Shown here piece after piece: positions 9,015-17,561 of a DNA stretch of 46,911 nt. The stretch is taken from NCBI GenBank assembly GCA_945861755.1, contig CAMAVQ010000014.1, positions 1-46,911 of the forward strand, in the 5' to 3' direction. Every line of letters starts with the position of its first letter. The stretch's first letter is position 1. The position numbers were made by a program, and so were the translations under genes. The stretch comes from Gemmatimonas phototrophica (GTDB lineage: Bacteria > Latescibacterota > UBA2968 > UBA8231). Below the pieces are notes generated by a model that was given only the letters and a program-made list of their open reading frames with translations, searched no databases and was not told the origin of the DNA.

Positions 9015-11912
9015 CTACATCACCTCGATCATTTCCAGCCACCCCGCCGGCCCGCCCGCCTCCAGGGCTTCGCGCGCGCCCATCACCACCACCCGGCCTT
9101 CCGCCTGCATCTGTTCGAGCACCTGGGCAAAGGCCCTGAACCGGGCCACGCTGGTGCCCAGCACCGCGTCGCGCACCCCCTGCCGGAACTCGTCGGTGAC
9201 TCCGGTGAGGTGGCGCACCATCGAGGTGTAGCCTTTGGCATCTGGCAATTGGTGGGCGTCCAACTCGCCGATGGTCCCGATGATGGCGCGTTCCAACTCC
9301 TCCTGGCTCAACTCCAGCTCGCGCAGGAACTGGCCGGACCGATCGTAGTTGTCCAGGGTTTGTCTCAAATTGGGGTCGCGGTAGGACCCGTAGGCAAAGA
9401 CCCCCGAAAAGGGATCGAAGCTGCAGAAAGCCCCGTACGCCCCGCCCTGGACCCTGATCCGGTCCCACAGCCAGGTATTGCGCAGGAAGCGGGAGATGAC
9501 ACTCGCCGAGCCGTTGAACTGGTACCCCAATTCGTAGAGATTGGCGGCCTTGCCCACGTAGTTCACCTTGGCCGGGATGATCAGCCCCTCGCTGCGCTGC
9601 CTGAAGGAGGGCTGCCAGACCCTGTCCGCCGCCACCCCTTCAGGGAGTTCCGCGAGCAATTGCCCCAGACCCGCCGAGAACTGCGCCCGGTCTTCCCCGG
9701 CCAGGGTAACATTCACCAGCAGGGCCTTGCGGTTGAGCAGATGGCGGCGCAACTCCAGCAACTTGTCGCGCACCTCTGGCCAATCGTTTTCGATTTGCCC
9801 CACCAGCTGGCGCAGGAAAAAGAGATAGCTGACCCCCTCCATCTGTTCGAGCACCCAGGCCGCCTCGTCGAACTGGGCGCGCAGGCGCAGGCCCACCACC
9901 CCGTGCCCCCCGGGCACCAGGCCCGCTTCTTCGCCGGCCTTTTCCTCCAGAGCCATCTGCAAGAGCCGTCCCTGATCGTCGAGTTTGGCCTCCAGCAGCA
10001 CCTCGCGCAGCAGGTCGAGCATCGCCCCGGACTGGCCCACCATCGCCTTGCCGCGCAGGATAAATCGGGCCACCGCCTCGCTGCGACCCCGCTGGGAGGT
10101 GACCAGCAACTGGGGCCAGATGCCCCCGGTGCGCGCCCCGATGCGTTGGGCCAGCTGCACGAAACTGGCCCGTCCCGTCCCCGTCTCCAGCAGGGCCCGG
10201 CCAAAGAGCGGCACATAGGGCAGCAGCTCCTGGGGCAGGCAGCGCAAATCGAAACCCAGGTCGAGGTAGACAATGCCATTGGTGAAGAGTTCGTGGTAGA
10301 GCACCGGGACCCCGCCCTCGCTGGTCTGATCCAGCGGCAGGGCTTTGATCTTGGGTTCCATGTCGGCCAGGCGCAGGCGGGGCAAGGTGGCCAGCGCCTC
10401 CGGCGGATCAGGCGCCTCCTGGCGCTGCCGGAGCAGCTGGTTCTCGGCGATGAGGCGCTCCTGGGCAGCCGAGTCCAGACCTTTGAGCACCCCGGCCAGC
10501 TTTTCCTGCTCCTCTGCCTCCTCGCGCGCGCCCAGCCCGGTGTCGGGCCGGAGGATCACCGTGGTGCGGTGCCGGTTGCCCAGCAAGTGCTGCTGGATCA
10601 GTCCGCCGAAATACGCCTTGCCCGCGGCGTTGGCCTTGACCGCCGCCAGGGGAGCAGCAAAAGCCAGGGGTGCCAGCGGATCGCGGTCGTAGGTCCACGA
10701 GGTGAGGCTGCGCAACATGGTGATCAGACCGCGCGGATAGGAGCCGGTATTGTTCTCGCGCAGGCCAAATTCGACGGTGTTGAGCGCTGCGGCGACCTCG
10801 CCGCTGTCGATGCCCTCGCGCACCAGGCGTTCGAGCACGGCGATCACCAGGCCCTGCACCTCGTCCTCCCTGCCCACCTTTACGCCCTTGAGGCCAGTGG
10901 AAAAAAAGAGCTGCCGCAACTCGCCCTCCATGCCCCCTCCCATCAGATCCTCCCCCAGGCCCGAATCGATCAGCGCCTTGTGCAGGGGCGAGGCCGGCGT
11001 CCCGATCAGGGCCTGGGCCAGGATCTGCAGCCCCATCTCGGTCTCAATGTCCAGGCCGTCCTCCAGCAACCAGTTGATGGTCACCATGCTCTTGCCCTCG
11101 TGCTCCTGTCCCGCCGCGTACGGAAAGGTCAGCACCTTGGGCACGGCAATGGGTGGCTGGGCCAGGATGGCAACCGGACCCGGACCGGGAGTGAACGCAC
11201 TTAGGTACTCCTCCAGGAGCAGCAGCCGGCGCTCGGGATCATCGTCCCCAGAGAAGAAGATGAAGGCGTTGGCGGGGTGATAGTACCGCTGGTGGAAGGC
11301 GCTGAACTGCGCAAAGGTCAGGTCTGGGATATAGCGGGGATGGCCGCCCGAATCCAACCCATAGGAGGTGTCGGGAAAGAGGGATTCCTGCACCTGTTTG
11401 TACATCACCGACTCGGGGGAGGAATAGGCGCCCTTCATCTCGTTGAAGACCACCCCCTTGTAGCTGAGCGGCCCCCCGAGGGTTTCCAATTCGTAGTGCC
11501 AGCCCTCCTGCTCCAAAGTCTGATGAGTAAGACGGGGGTGGAAAACCGCGTCGAGGTACACGTCGATCAGATTGTAGAAGTCCTGCACATTCTGGCTGGC
11601 CACCGGGTAGCAGGTGCGGTCTGGGTAGGTGAAGGCGTTGAGGAAGGTCTTGAGCGAGCCCTTGAGCAATTCTACAAAGGGTTCCTTGACCGGGTACTTG
11701 CGCGAGCCGCAGAGCACCGCGTGTTCCAGGATATGGGCGATGCCAGTGGAGTCGGCCGGCGGGGTGCGAAAGTTGATACCAAAGACCTTGTTCTCGTCGG
11801 CGTTGATCGCCGAGAGCAGCAGGGCCCCGGTGCGATGCCGGTAGCACCGGAACCGGGTGTTGAGTTCGGGGATCCGTGCTTCTCTCTCCAGGGTGAAACC
11901 GTGTGCGCTCAT
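9015..11912 (-). CDS. M16C metalloprotease, presequence protease (PreP)-like
   Basis: This 965-residue zinc peptidase is built from two similar halves. The inverted zinc motif HILEH (His60, Glu63, His64) lies in the N-terminal half, and the distal zinc Glu is in LEQEGWHYELE about 75 residues later. The following block (SRKYPVKEPFVELLKG, LNAFTYPDRTCYP) is typical of PreP/Cym1/insulinase M16C enzymes, which degrade peptides up to about 70 residues inside a closed chamber. The C-terminal half keeps the GGAYGAFCSFDPFSGVF motif, which helps bind substrate. No signal peptide is seen, so it is probably cytoplasmic. I use the ATG at 11912, which sits behind GAGGAG; the frame also has an in-frame TTG at 11927. 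It is 11 bases after the COG3618 gene. Confidence 0.93.
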   Translation of the reverse strand: MSAHGFTLEREARIPELNTRFRCYRHRTGALLLSAINADENKVFGINFRTPPADSTGIAHILEHAVLCGSRKYPVKEPFVELLKGSLKTFLNAFTYPDRTCYPVASQNVQDFYNLIDVYLDAVFHPRLTHQTLEQEGWHYELETLGGPLSYKGVVFNEMKGAYSSPESVMYKQVQESLFPDTSYGLDSGGHPRYIPDLTFAQFSAFHQRYYHPANAFIFFSGDDDPERRLLLLEEYLSAFTPGPGPVAILAQPPIAVPKVLTFPYAAGQEHEGKSMVTINWLLEDGLDIETEMGLQILAQALIGTPASPLHKALIDSGLGEDLMGGGMEGELRQLFFSTGLKGVKVGREDEVQGLVIAVLERLVREGIDSGEVAAALNTVEFGLRENNTGSYPRGLITMLRSLTSWTYDRDPLAPLAFAAPLAAVKANAAGKAYFGGLIQQHLLGNRHRTTVILRPDTGLGAREEAEEQEKLAGVLKGLDSAAQERLIAENQLLRQRQEAPDPPEALATLPRLRLADMEPKIKALPLDQTSEGGVPVLYHELFTNGIVYLDLGFDLRCLPQELLPYVPLFGRALLETGTGRASFVQLAQRIGARTGGIWPQLLVTSQRGRSEAVARFILRGKAMVGQSGAMLDLLREVLLEAKLDDQGRLLQMALEEKAGEEAGLVPGGHGVVGLRLRAQFDEAAWVLEQMEGVSYLFFLRQLVGQIENDWPEVRDKLLELRRHLLNRKALLVNVTLAGEDRAQFSAGLGQLLAELPEGVAADRVWQPSFRQRSEGLIIPAKVNYVGKAANLYELGYQFNGSASVISRFLRNTWLWDRIRVQGGAYGAFCSFDPFSGVFAYGSYRDPNLRQTLDNYDRSGQFLRELELSQEELERAIIGTIGELDAHQLPDAKGYTSMVRHLTGVTDEFRQGVRDAVLGTSVARFRAFAQVLEQMQAEGRVVVMGAREALEAGGPAGWLEMIEVM

Positions 11913-11923
11913 CTGTGTGCTCC

Positions 11924-12766
11924 TCAACTCAGGTTCCAGATCTGGGCGGCGGTGCCACCCAGAATGCGGTCTTTTTCAGCGGCGCTGAGAAAGGGCAGAC
12001 CCTCCCGGACCAGCCGCAGTTCGTCGTGCAGGGTGGGCCATTTATGTTTGACCCGGTGGTGCCCTGGGTAGCCAGTCCCCCACACCATGCGCCGGGCCCC
12101 GAAGGCCTGCACCAGCAGCTCGATGAAGGGAAACACGTCGGCGTGAGGAAAAGCCTGCTTGGAGGCACCGGCCACCGCCGAGAGTTTCAGGTACACATTG
12201 TCGTTTTTGGCCAGGTCGAGGATGGGCTGGAATGCCGCCAGTTCCTCGCCCACCTGGGGGTAGCCCATATGGTCGAGGATGAAGATGACCCAGGGACAGC
12301 GCCGGGCGATCTGGTCCACCTGGTCGGCGAACTGGGCATTGAGGTGGAACTGGACCACCGCCCCCAGGCCGGCGATCTCCTCCCAGAGGGGATTGTTCTG
12401 GTCGGTGAGCAGGATCTTCTCATCCGGGTAATACATGGGATGGAAGCGAAAACCCGCCAAGCCCCGTTCCTTTACCCAGTAGCGGGCCAGGGTGGCATTG
12501 TCGGGATCCTGGGGGTCGAGCAACCCTTGGCCGACGAAACGTCGGGGAAAGCGGGCCACTGAATCAGCGATGTACCCGTTGTCCCAGGTGGACCAACTGG
12601 TCTGCACCAGCACCGTCCAGTCCACGCCGCACTGGTCCATCTCTGCAAGCAGTTCGTCGGCAGTGCCCGGTTCGTCGGGCAAGCTGTTCCAGCCCGGCGC
12701 CGTGGGGCCCACCGGGTACTTGGGTGGATCGATCTCCCAGACATGCACGTGGGTATCGACGATCAT
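11924..12766 (-). CDS. COG3618-type amidohydrolase (TIM barrel), barrel Asp replaced by Gly
   Basis: The 280-residue protein is of the Amidohydro_2 type. It starts with DTHVHVW (His6, His8), has His141 (VVQFHLN) and His166 (ILDHMGYP), and ends with the final helix (DRILGGTAAQIWNL). In the family the strand-8 motif normally reads GxDxP with the metal/catalytic Asp; here it is WGTGYPG, with Gly232 at that place (GGC rather than GAC). Members act as lactonases or decarboxylase-like hydrolases on sugar or aromatic acids. The substitution may mean altered chemistry or a non-catalytic protein, or may define a known subfamily. It sits between anmK and the M16 protease with 11-12-base gaps, so it is probably in the same transcript. 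Confidence 0.82.
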   Translation of the reverse strand: MIVDTHVHVWEIDPPKYPVGPTAPGWNSLPDEPGTADELLAEMDQCGVDWTVLVQTSWSTWDNGYIADSVARFPRRFVGQGLLDPQDPDNATLARYWVKERGLAGFRFHPMYYPDEKILLTDQNNPLWEEIAGLGAVVQFHLNAQFADQVDQIARRCPWVIFILDHMGYPQVGEELAAFQPILDLAKNDNVYLKLSAVAGASKQAFPHADVFPFIELLVQAFGARRMVWGTGYPGHHRVKHKWPTLHDELRLVREGLPFLSAAEKDRILGGTAAQIWNLS

Positions 12767-12778
12767 GGTTTTCTCCTC

Positions 12779-13936
12779 TCAGACAAGCGCGATCTTGCCC
12801 AGGATCGCGGCGCGTTGCGCTCCCGTGGCCGAGGGCAGGTTGCCCGGGCGGCCCATCAGGGTCTCATTGGCCAGCACGGCAAAGGCCACCGCCTCTTTGG
12901 CGTCGACCGAGATGCCCAGTTTATCCAACTTGTCCACCTTGATCCCGGGCAGTGCCGCGCGCAGCAACTCCATCAGGTGCAGATTGTGCGCCCCCCCGCC
13001 GCTGACCCACACCTCGTCCACCGAGGTGTGGGCAAATCGCTCCAGGCCCTCGGCGATAGCCCGGACCGTGAAAGCCGTCAACGTGGCCAGCCAATCGGCG
13101 GGACTCAACTGGTACCGGGCCAGCAATCCGGCTAGAAAGGCTGCGCCAAATTCCTCGCGGCCCGTGGACTTGGGCGGCGGCAATGCCAGAAACTCGTGAC
13201 CCATCAACTCGTCGAGCAGGGTCTGGTCCACCCGGCCTGCGGCCGCCCCCTGCCCGTCCTGGTCGCAGCGCAGACGCCCGCCGCTAAAGTGGGAGGCGGC
13301 CCCGTCGATGAGCGCATTGCCGGGTCCCAGGTCAAAAGCCCGCACCTGCCCTGCCTCCCCCCCGGCGGGCAGAATGGTCGCGTTGGCGATCCCGCCGATA
13401 TTGAGCATTACCCGGCCGCGCAATCCGTGGCCGAAGAGCAGTAAGTCCATCAGTGGAACCAGCGGAGCGCCCTGGCCGCCCAGGGCCATGTCGGCGGTGC
13501 GGAAGTCGGCGATGGTGGGGATGCCGGTGCGCTGGGCGATCACCGCCGGTTCGCCGATCTGGAGTGTCGAAGCCGGCGCGCCTTTGGGCAGATGCCGCAC
13601 CGTCTGGCCGTGGGAGCCGATCAGGTCCACGGCCCCCGGTTCAAAACCCGCTGACCGGATCACCTTCAGCGCCGCGCGCGCAAAAGCCTCGCCCAGGGCA
13701 AAGTTGAGCTGGCACAACTCGTCGAGAGAAGCCGCCGGCCCGAAGAGGGAGAAAATCCCCCGGCGCAGTTCGTCGTCTATGGGCACGGTTTCAAAGGCCA
13801 GCAGCTTCACCTTGGTCCCTGGGCCACAGCCCTCCACCTCGACCAGGGCCGCGTCGATGCCGTCGGCTGAGGTGCCCGACATCAAGCCGACGATGCGCCT
13901 GTATTTTTTTTCTTTCAAAACCAACAGCTGATCCAT
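12779..13936 (-). CDS. anmK: Anhydro-N-acetylmuramic acid kinase
   Basis: AnmK opens and phosphorylates 1,6-anhydroMurNAc, released during peptidoglycan turnover, to MurNAc-6-phosphate. The 385-residue protein has the ASKHA-fold signatures: the phosphate loop GLMSGTSADGIDAALVE near residue 20, IGSHGQTVRHLP, LQIGEPAVIAQRTG, DFRTADMALGGQGAPLVP, NIGGIANATI, FDLGPGNALIDG and WVSGGGAHN. Length is normal for the family. The ATG at 13936 follows GAGGGT closely, and the gene lies 4 bases after the methyltransferase stop. It is the cell-wall recycling member of this operon; MurQ and NagZ are not in the window. Confidence 0.96.
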   Translation of the reverse strand: MDQLLVLKEKKYRRIVGLMSGTSADGIDAALVEVEGCGPGTKVKLLAFETVPIDDELRRGIFSLFGPAASLDELCQLNFALGEAFARAALKVIRSAGFEPGAVDLIGSHGQTVRHLPKGAPASTLQIGEPAVIAQRTGIPTIADFRTADMALGGQGAPLVPLMDLLLFGHGLRGRVMLNIGGIANATILPAGGEAGQVRAFDLGPGNALIDGAASHFSGGRLRCDQDGQGAAAGRVDQTLLDELMGHEFLALPPPKSTGREEFGAAFLAGLLARYQLSPADWLATLTAFTVRAIAEGLERFAHTSVDEVWVSGGGAHNLHLMELLRAALPGIKVDKLDKLGISVDAKEAVAFAVLANETLMGRPGNLPSATGAQRAAILGKIALV

Positions 13937-13940
13937 ACCC

Positions 13941-14594
13941 TCAAGGCTTTCGCGCGATCAGGAGAAAATTCCAGGCGTCCCCCTCGACCCGATGCAGGCG
14001 ATCGAGGGCCCAGGCAGCCAACTGCACCACCGCGTAGAGGGGCCGCACCAACAGCACCAAGGGCCCGCGCTCGAAATGCTGGAGGTAATAACAAAACCGC
14101 GCCCCGGCCGTGACCCAGTATCCGGCCAGGGGCCACACCTCCACCACCTCCATGCCGGCCCGACGGGCCAGGTGGGCCAGCCCGAAGCCGGTAAAGCGGA
14201 AATAGTCGTGTGGTTCTTCGTGTACGCCCCAGATATGCGGGGCCGTCAGGATCAGGTGCCCACCCCCTCGCAGTACCCGGTGGACCTCGGCCATCAGCTG
14301 TCCCGGCTCGGGCACATGCTCCAGCACCTGGGCGCAAAGCACCGTGGCGAAGCAGTCGTTGCCAAAGGGCAGGTGTAAACCGCTGCCCCAGATCTGGGGC
14401 GGGGTGTGGGCGTATCGCACCCGGTCCACTTCCAACCCCACGTATCCGTCCTGGGGCGCCAGATCCCGGTGGGACTGCCGGCCGCAGCCCAGGTCCAGCA
14501 AAGGCCCCTTCCCGTAGCCCCGGACCGCCCGTTCCAGGTATTCCCGGTGCAGGCGCAGGACCAGCCAGTTCACCGAGAAGAGCGAGAGGCGCAT
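13941..14594 (-). CDS. Class I SAM-dependent methyltransferase
   Basis: The 217-residue Rossmann-like methyltransferase shows motif I LLDLGCGR near residues 32-39, the acidic residue closing strand 2 in VGLEVDRVRY, motif II around FATVLCAQVLEHVPEPG, and HRVLRGGGHLILTAP. This is the Methyltransf_11 pattern. After the core come hydrophobic helices (LAGYWVTAGARFCYYLQ; LVLLVRPLYAVVQLAAWALDRL) that may touch the membrane or a lipid-like substrate. The start is close to the upstream PLP enzyme (4-base gap) and the stop is 4 bases before anmK. Substrate unknown; C-terminal hydrophobicity hints at a small hydrophobic or lipid-linked acceptor, which is inference. Confidence 0.82.
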   Translation of the reverse strand: MRLSLFSVNWLVLRLHREYLERAVRGYGKGPLLDLGCGRQSHRDLAPQDGYVGLEVDRVRYAHTPPQIWGSGLHLPFGNDCFATVLCAQVLEHVPEPGQLMAEVHRVLRGGGHLILTAPHIWGVHEEPHDYFRFTGFGLAHLARRAGMEVVEVWPLAGYWVTAGARFCYYLQHFERGPLVLLVRPLYAVVQLAAWALDRLHRVEGDAWNFLLIARKP

Positions 14595-14598
14595 CGGC

Positions 14599-15711
14599 CT
14601 ACTGCCGGTCGCGGGCCTGGTGCGGGTAATAGTCCCCCACCTCGCCGGCCGCGTCGATCACATAGCTGCCCGGATAGAGGATCGTCGTCGGGCACACGTG
14701 GCCGGGCACCGCCAAAAGATAGGTGCCCACCGCCGGTAATTCGCCCTCCAGGTGGAACACCCCGTGTTCTTCGTTCTGCAGCTGCAGCACCGCCTCCTCC
14801 CGACCCACCAGCCGCGCCCGGCGCTCCAGGGGCGGATCGCCGCAGATGGCCTTGTACCCCAGGTCGGTGGTGATGGTACCCAACTGCGGGTGGCTGTCCA
14901 CCACCTGACACAGCACCAGCACCGCCCAGCGGAAGGGCAACTCGGGCATCATACGCGCATACCCGGCGTCCCAGTACACGCAGGTACCCGGCGAACCCAA
15001 CACCTCGCCGGTGCGGGCGTAATAGGGAAAGGAGAAGGACCCCCCGGCCACCACCCTGGGCACCGGCAGGCCCTCTGCTTCCAGCCGTCCCTTGAAGCCC
15101 CTGATCTCTTCCAGGTGCTCTAGGGCCTGGGCCTCCCTAATCGCCGGATCGGTGTGGTGATCGTGGCCGTCGTACGCGTGTAACCCCGCCGGCTCCAGAT
15201 GCGGCATCGCCGCCAACTGCCGGTACAGGGCCAGGGCCTCGTCGCCCGGGGCCAGGCCGGTGCGGTGCATGCCCACATCCAGGTCCAGCATCACCCGCAC
15301 CCGCTGTGCCTTGGTCCCGGCGGCCTGTTCCAGGACTTCGAGGTGTAGCCCCTGGCTGGCGACGGCGCTGACCTGAGCCTGGGCATGGCCGGCAGCCAAA
15401 GCGCAGAAACGCTCGGCCTTGCGGGCCTGCACCAGCGGGTAGGCCAACAGCACCTCCTTGCCGCCGGCCTCCAGGGCCACTTCCATTTCCTTGAGCGTGG
15501 CGCATTTGAAGCCAGCGATGCCGGCCGCCACCTGCTTGCGGGCAATATCGGCACTCTTGTGGGTCTTGAAGTGGACCATCAGGTGCTGCCCGCCCCCGGC
15601 CATATCGCATTGGAGACGGAGATTGTGGTCTACCTGTTCCTCAAAGATCAACATGGCCGGCGTCTCGATGCTGTCTGGTTCGCCGACCTTGTACCCTGCG
15701 TACTCGATCAT
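14599..15711 (-). CDS. DSD1/D-threonine aldolase-like PLP enzyme
   Basis: This 370-residue fold-type III PLP enzyme has an alanine-racemase-like barrel. The HFKTHK motif near residue 50 supplies the PLP lysine. The C-terminal domain carries VPGHVCPT with His338 and Cys340, the metal pair of the DSD1/D-threonine aldolase family. Known activities are D-serine dehydratase, D-threonine aldolase and 3-hydroxyaspartate aldolase or dehydratase; the sequence does not choose between them. The frame stays open to 15810, but the ATG at 15711 follows AGGAGAA and a promoter lies just upstream. It leads the operon that continues to malate synthase. If it acts as a hydroxyaspartate aldolase it would release glyoxylate, the malate synthase substrate. 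Confidence 0.87.
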   Translation of the reverse strand: MIEYAGYKVGEPDSIETPAMLIFEEQVDHNLRLQCDMAGGGQHLMVHFKTHKSADIARKQVAAGIAGFKCATLKEMEVALEAGGKEVLLAYPLVQARKAERFCALAAGHAQAQVSAVASQGLHLEVLEQAAGTKAQRVRVMLDLDVGMHRTGLAPGDEALALYRQLAAMPHLEPAGLHAYDGHDHHTDPAIREAQALEHLEEIRGFKGRLEAEGLPVPRVVAGGSFSFPYYARTGEVLGSPGTCVYWDAGYARMMPELPFRWAVLVLCQVVDSHPQLGTITTDLGYKAICGDPPLERRARLVGREEAVLQLQNEEHGVFHLEGELPAVGTYLLAVPGHVCPTTILYPGSYVIDAAGEVGDYYPHQARDRQ

Positions 15712-15735
15712 GGAATTCTCCTCGTCGTGGAAACG

Positions 15736-15764
15736 AAAATAGCGCAAGGGCCCACCCTGGGCAA
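15736..15764 (-). promoter_or_regulatory. Candidate promoter of the DSD1-to-malate-synthase operon
   Basis: On the minus strand TTGCCC (15759-15764), a 17-base spacer and TATTTT (15736-15741). The start would fall near 15729, 18 bases before the ATG at 15711. Both boxes match the consensus at 4 of 6 positions. Confidence 0.4.
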
Positions 15765-15824
15765 TGCTCGCGCCTTTCCTTATCTTGTCTGCCAGCCAGA
15801 CCACCGCCAAAGGAGAAACCCCCG

Positions 15825-16655
15825 ATGATGAAACTGGGCTGCATGTCGCTGAGTTACCAGAAAGAATTCGCCGCCGGCCAACTCGACCTCGAAGGCTTTA
15901 TCGAGCGCGCCTACCAACTGGGCCTGGACGGCATCGACCTGCACACCGGCGCCTTTGCCTCCACCGACGCGGCCTATTTGCGCCGCATTCGTATGCAGGC
16001 CCTCAAGCGCGGCTTGGCGTTATCGTATATCGGCGTGAGTTCTAACTTCGGGAAACCCGCCGAGCAGCTGATTGCCGAAGTGGCCACCGCCAAAAAGTGG
16101 ATCGGCGTGGCCGCCCAGATGGGCATCCCGCTGGTGCGGGTCTTCGCCGCCTGGGTCCCCGAGGGCGACACCACCGAAGCGGTCTGGGCCCGCATGATTC
16201 CCTGCCTCAAGGAGGTGGCCGCCTATGGCCAGCAGCAGGGCGTGGTGGTGGGTCTGCACAACCACAACCACGGTTGTGTCACCCGCACCGGCAAGGACGT
16301 GATCCGCATCTTGAACGAGGTGGATAACCCCTACTTCTCCCACATCCTCGACACCGGTCAGTACGTGGGCTCGCCGGGGGCTTCGGGGGCCAACGGGGTC
16401 GAGGACCCCTCCCTGGACTTCTACGGCAGTATCGCCCTGACCGCCCCCCTGGCCGTACACGTGCGCTGCAAGATCTACCGTATCCAGACGGGAGAGGAAG
16501 CCTGGCTGAACTACCCCCGCATCTTCGAGATCCTGCGCGGGGTGAAGTACAACGGCTGGTTGTCGATTGTGTACGAGGGCCAGCAGGTAGAACCCGAAGC
16601 CACCGCTGTGCCCAAGGCGGTCAAGTATTTGCGGAAGTTGATGCGGGAGGTCTAG
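15825..16655 (+). CDS. Sugar phosphate isomerase/epimerase-like TIM barrel protein
   Basis: The 276-residue protein has the AP-endonuclease-2/xylose isomerase-like barrel. Recognisable strands are MKLGCMSLSY, GLDGIDLHTG, ALSYIGVSSNFG, PLVRVFAAWVP, VVVGLHNHNHG, FSHILDTGQYV and LSIVYEGQQ. Glu in VYEG, the Asp in LDTGQY and the His residues in LHNHNH are plausible metal ligands. Such enzymes isomerise or epimerise keto sugars or inositols. An AAAGGAG site precedes tandem ATG codons (15825, 15828); I use the first. It is divergent from the DSD1 operon and convergent with the secreted Maf-like gene (3-base gap). No dehydrogenase partner is adjacent, and the substrate is unknown. Confidence 0.83.
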   Translation: MMKLGCMSLSYQKEFAAGQLDLEGFIERAYQLGLDGIDLHTGAFASTDAAYLRRIRMQALKRGLALSYIGVSSNFGKPAEQLIAEVATAKKWIGVAAQMGIPLVRVFAAWVPEGDTTEAVWARMIPCLKEVAAYGQQQGVVVGLHNHNHGCVTRTGKDVIRILNEVDNPYFSHILDTGQYVGSPGASGANGVEDPSLDFYGSIALTAPLAVHVRCKIYRIQTGEEAWLNYPRIFEILRGVKYNGWLSIVYEGQQVEPEATAVPKAVKYLRKLMREV

Positions 16656-16658
16656 AAC

Positions 16659-17561
16659 TCAGGGAATCTTCAACTGCTGGCGCCAGTGCGCATCGGCCTG
16701 GTGGTTGAGCTGCCAGTACGGTTCGCGCACCGTGACCAGCAACTCCCCGCGCCCGCCCTGCGAATCCTCCCAGCCCAAGATACGGTGAGGATAAGCCTCC
16801 TCAACCCAGATCGTCTTGGTGATCCCGCCCACCTCCAGGGTCCAGGAAACAGCGGCAAGGGTCTGGCCCCCACCACTGTAATGGGCCACCTCACCCTTGA
16901 CCAGCCGGGCCGGCACCGTGGACCGCCCCTGGTGTTTGACGCGGAAACTCCACAGGGAGGGCAGCAGCACCAATTGCTTCTCCTCCCCGGCAGCCATCCA
17001 GGGCCCTTTGAGTTCGCGGATGCGGATGAGCAAGTGGTCCTCGCTCTCAAAATTGGCCGGCGCGGCCAGTTCGTACTCTTGCCGGCCCTCCTTTTCAAAG
17101 TAGCTGTTCAGATACCCCTGCAAGTGGCCACCCCGCAGCAGCACCTCCTCAAAGACCTGACCGCACCACTCTTGGGAACTCAGCGAGATCTTACACAACT
17201 CAAAGGCATGGTCCGGCCCCTCCACAGCGCTGAAGACCGAACTCATCACCGAATAATCGTAGATCCCAGTGTCGAATTTGAGCAATTGATTGAGCTTGAG
17301 GGCATAGAGCTTCTCGGCCTGGGGCACCTCCGGCGACTCCACCTTGATGAAGGAATCCCGGTGCAGATCCTCGGTGACAAAGATCATCACCCCGTAGCCT
17401 TCGCGGGGCTCGCCGTACCGGGGCTGGACCACATGGTAGCTGGAGATCTCCGCCTTGCCATCCCCCCAGTACTGATAAAAGTCGGGATCTGCCCCGGCAG
17501 TCACTCCCCCCAGTTCCAGGGCCAGCAGGCCCGCCCACACCAACACGCTGGTCTTATTCAT
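16659..17561 (-). CDS. Secreted protein of the family often mislabelled 'septum formation inhibitor Maf'
   Basis: This 300-residue exported protein starts MNKTSVLVWAGLLALELGG, a signal peptide. The mature part begins with DPDFYQYWGDGKAEISSY and continues with GVMIFVTEDLHRDS, KFDTGIYDYSVMSSVF and SLSSQEWCGQVF. I know these motifs from Bacteroidetes proteins that databases label 'septum formation inhibitor Maf', although they do not resemble the cytoplasmic Maf pyrophosphatase. The function is unknown. The start overlaps the stop of the membrane-protein gene by ATGA and follows GGAGGAG. A larger frame reaching 18158 merely runs through that neighbour out of phase. As last gene of the porin/FMN operon it probably serves that envelope system; two conserved Cys remain in the mature protein. 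Confidence 0.75.
   Translation of the reverse strand: MNKTSVLVWAGLLALELGGVTAGADPDFYQYWGDGKAEISSYHVVQPRYGEPREGYGVMIFVTEDLHRDSFIKVESPEVPQAEKLYALKLNQLLKFDTGIYDYSVMSSVFSAVEGPDHAFELCKISLSSQEWCGQVFEEVLLRGGHLQGYLNSYFEKEGRQEYELAAPANFESEDHLLIRIRELKGPWMAAGEEKQLVLLPSLWSFRVKHQGRSTVPARLVKGEVAHYSGGGQTLAAVSWTLEVGGITKTIWVEEAYPHRILGWEDSQGGRGELLVTVREPYWQLNHQADAHWRQQLKIP

Noticed and set aside
7782..11204. 1,140-codon open frame antisense to malate synthase and the M16 protease
   Set aside because: It spans two unrelated genes on the other strand, is rich in Gln, His, Gly and Ala, and has no family motif. GC-rich codon use leaves such shadow frames open.
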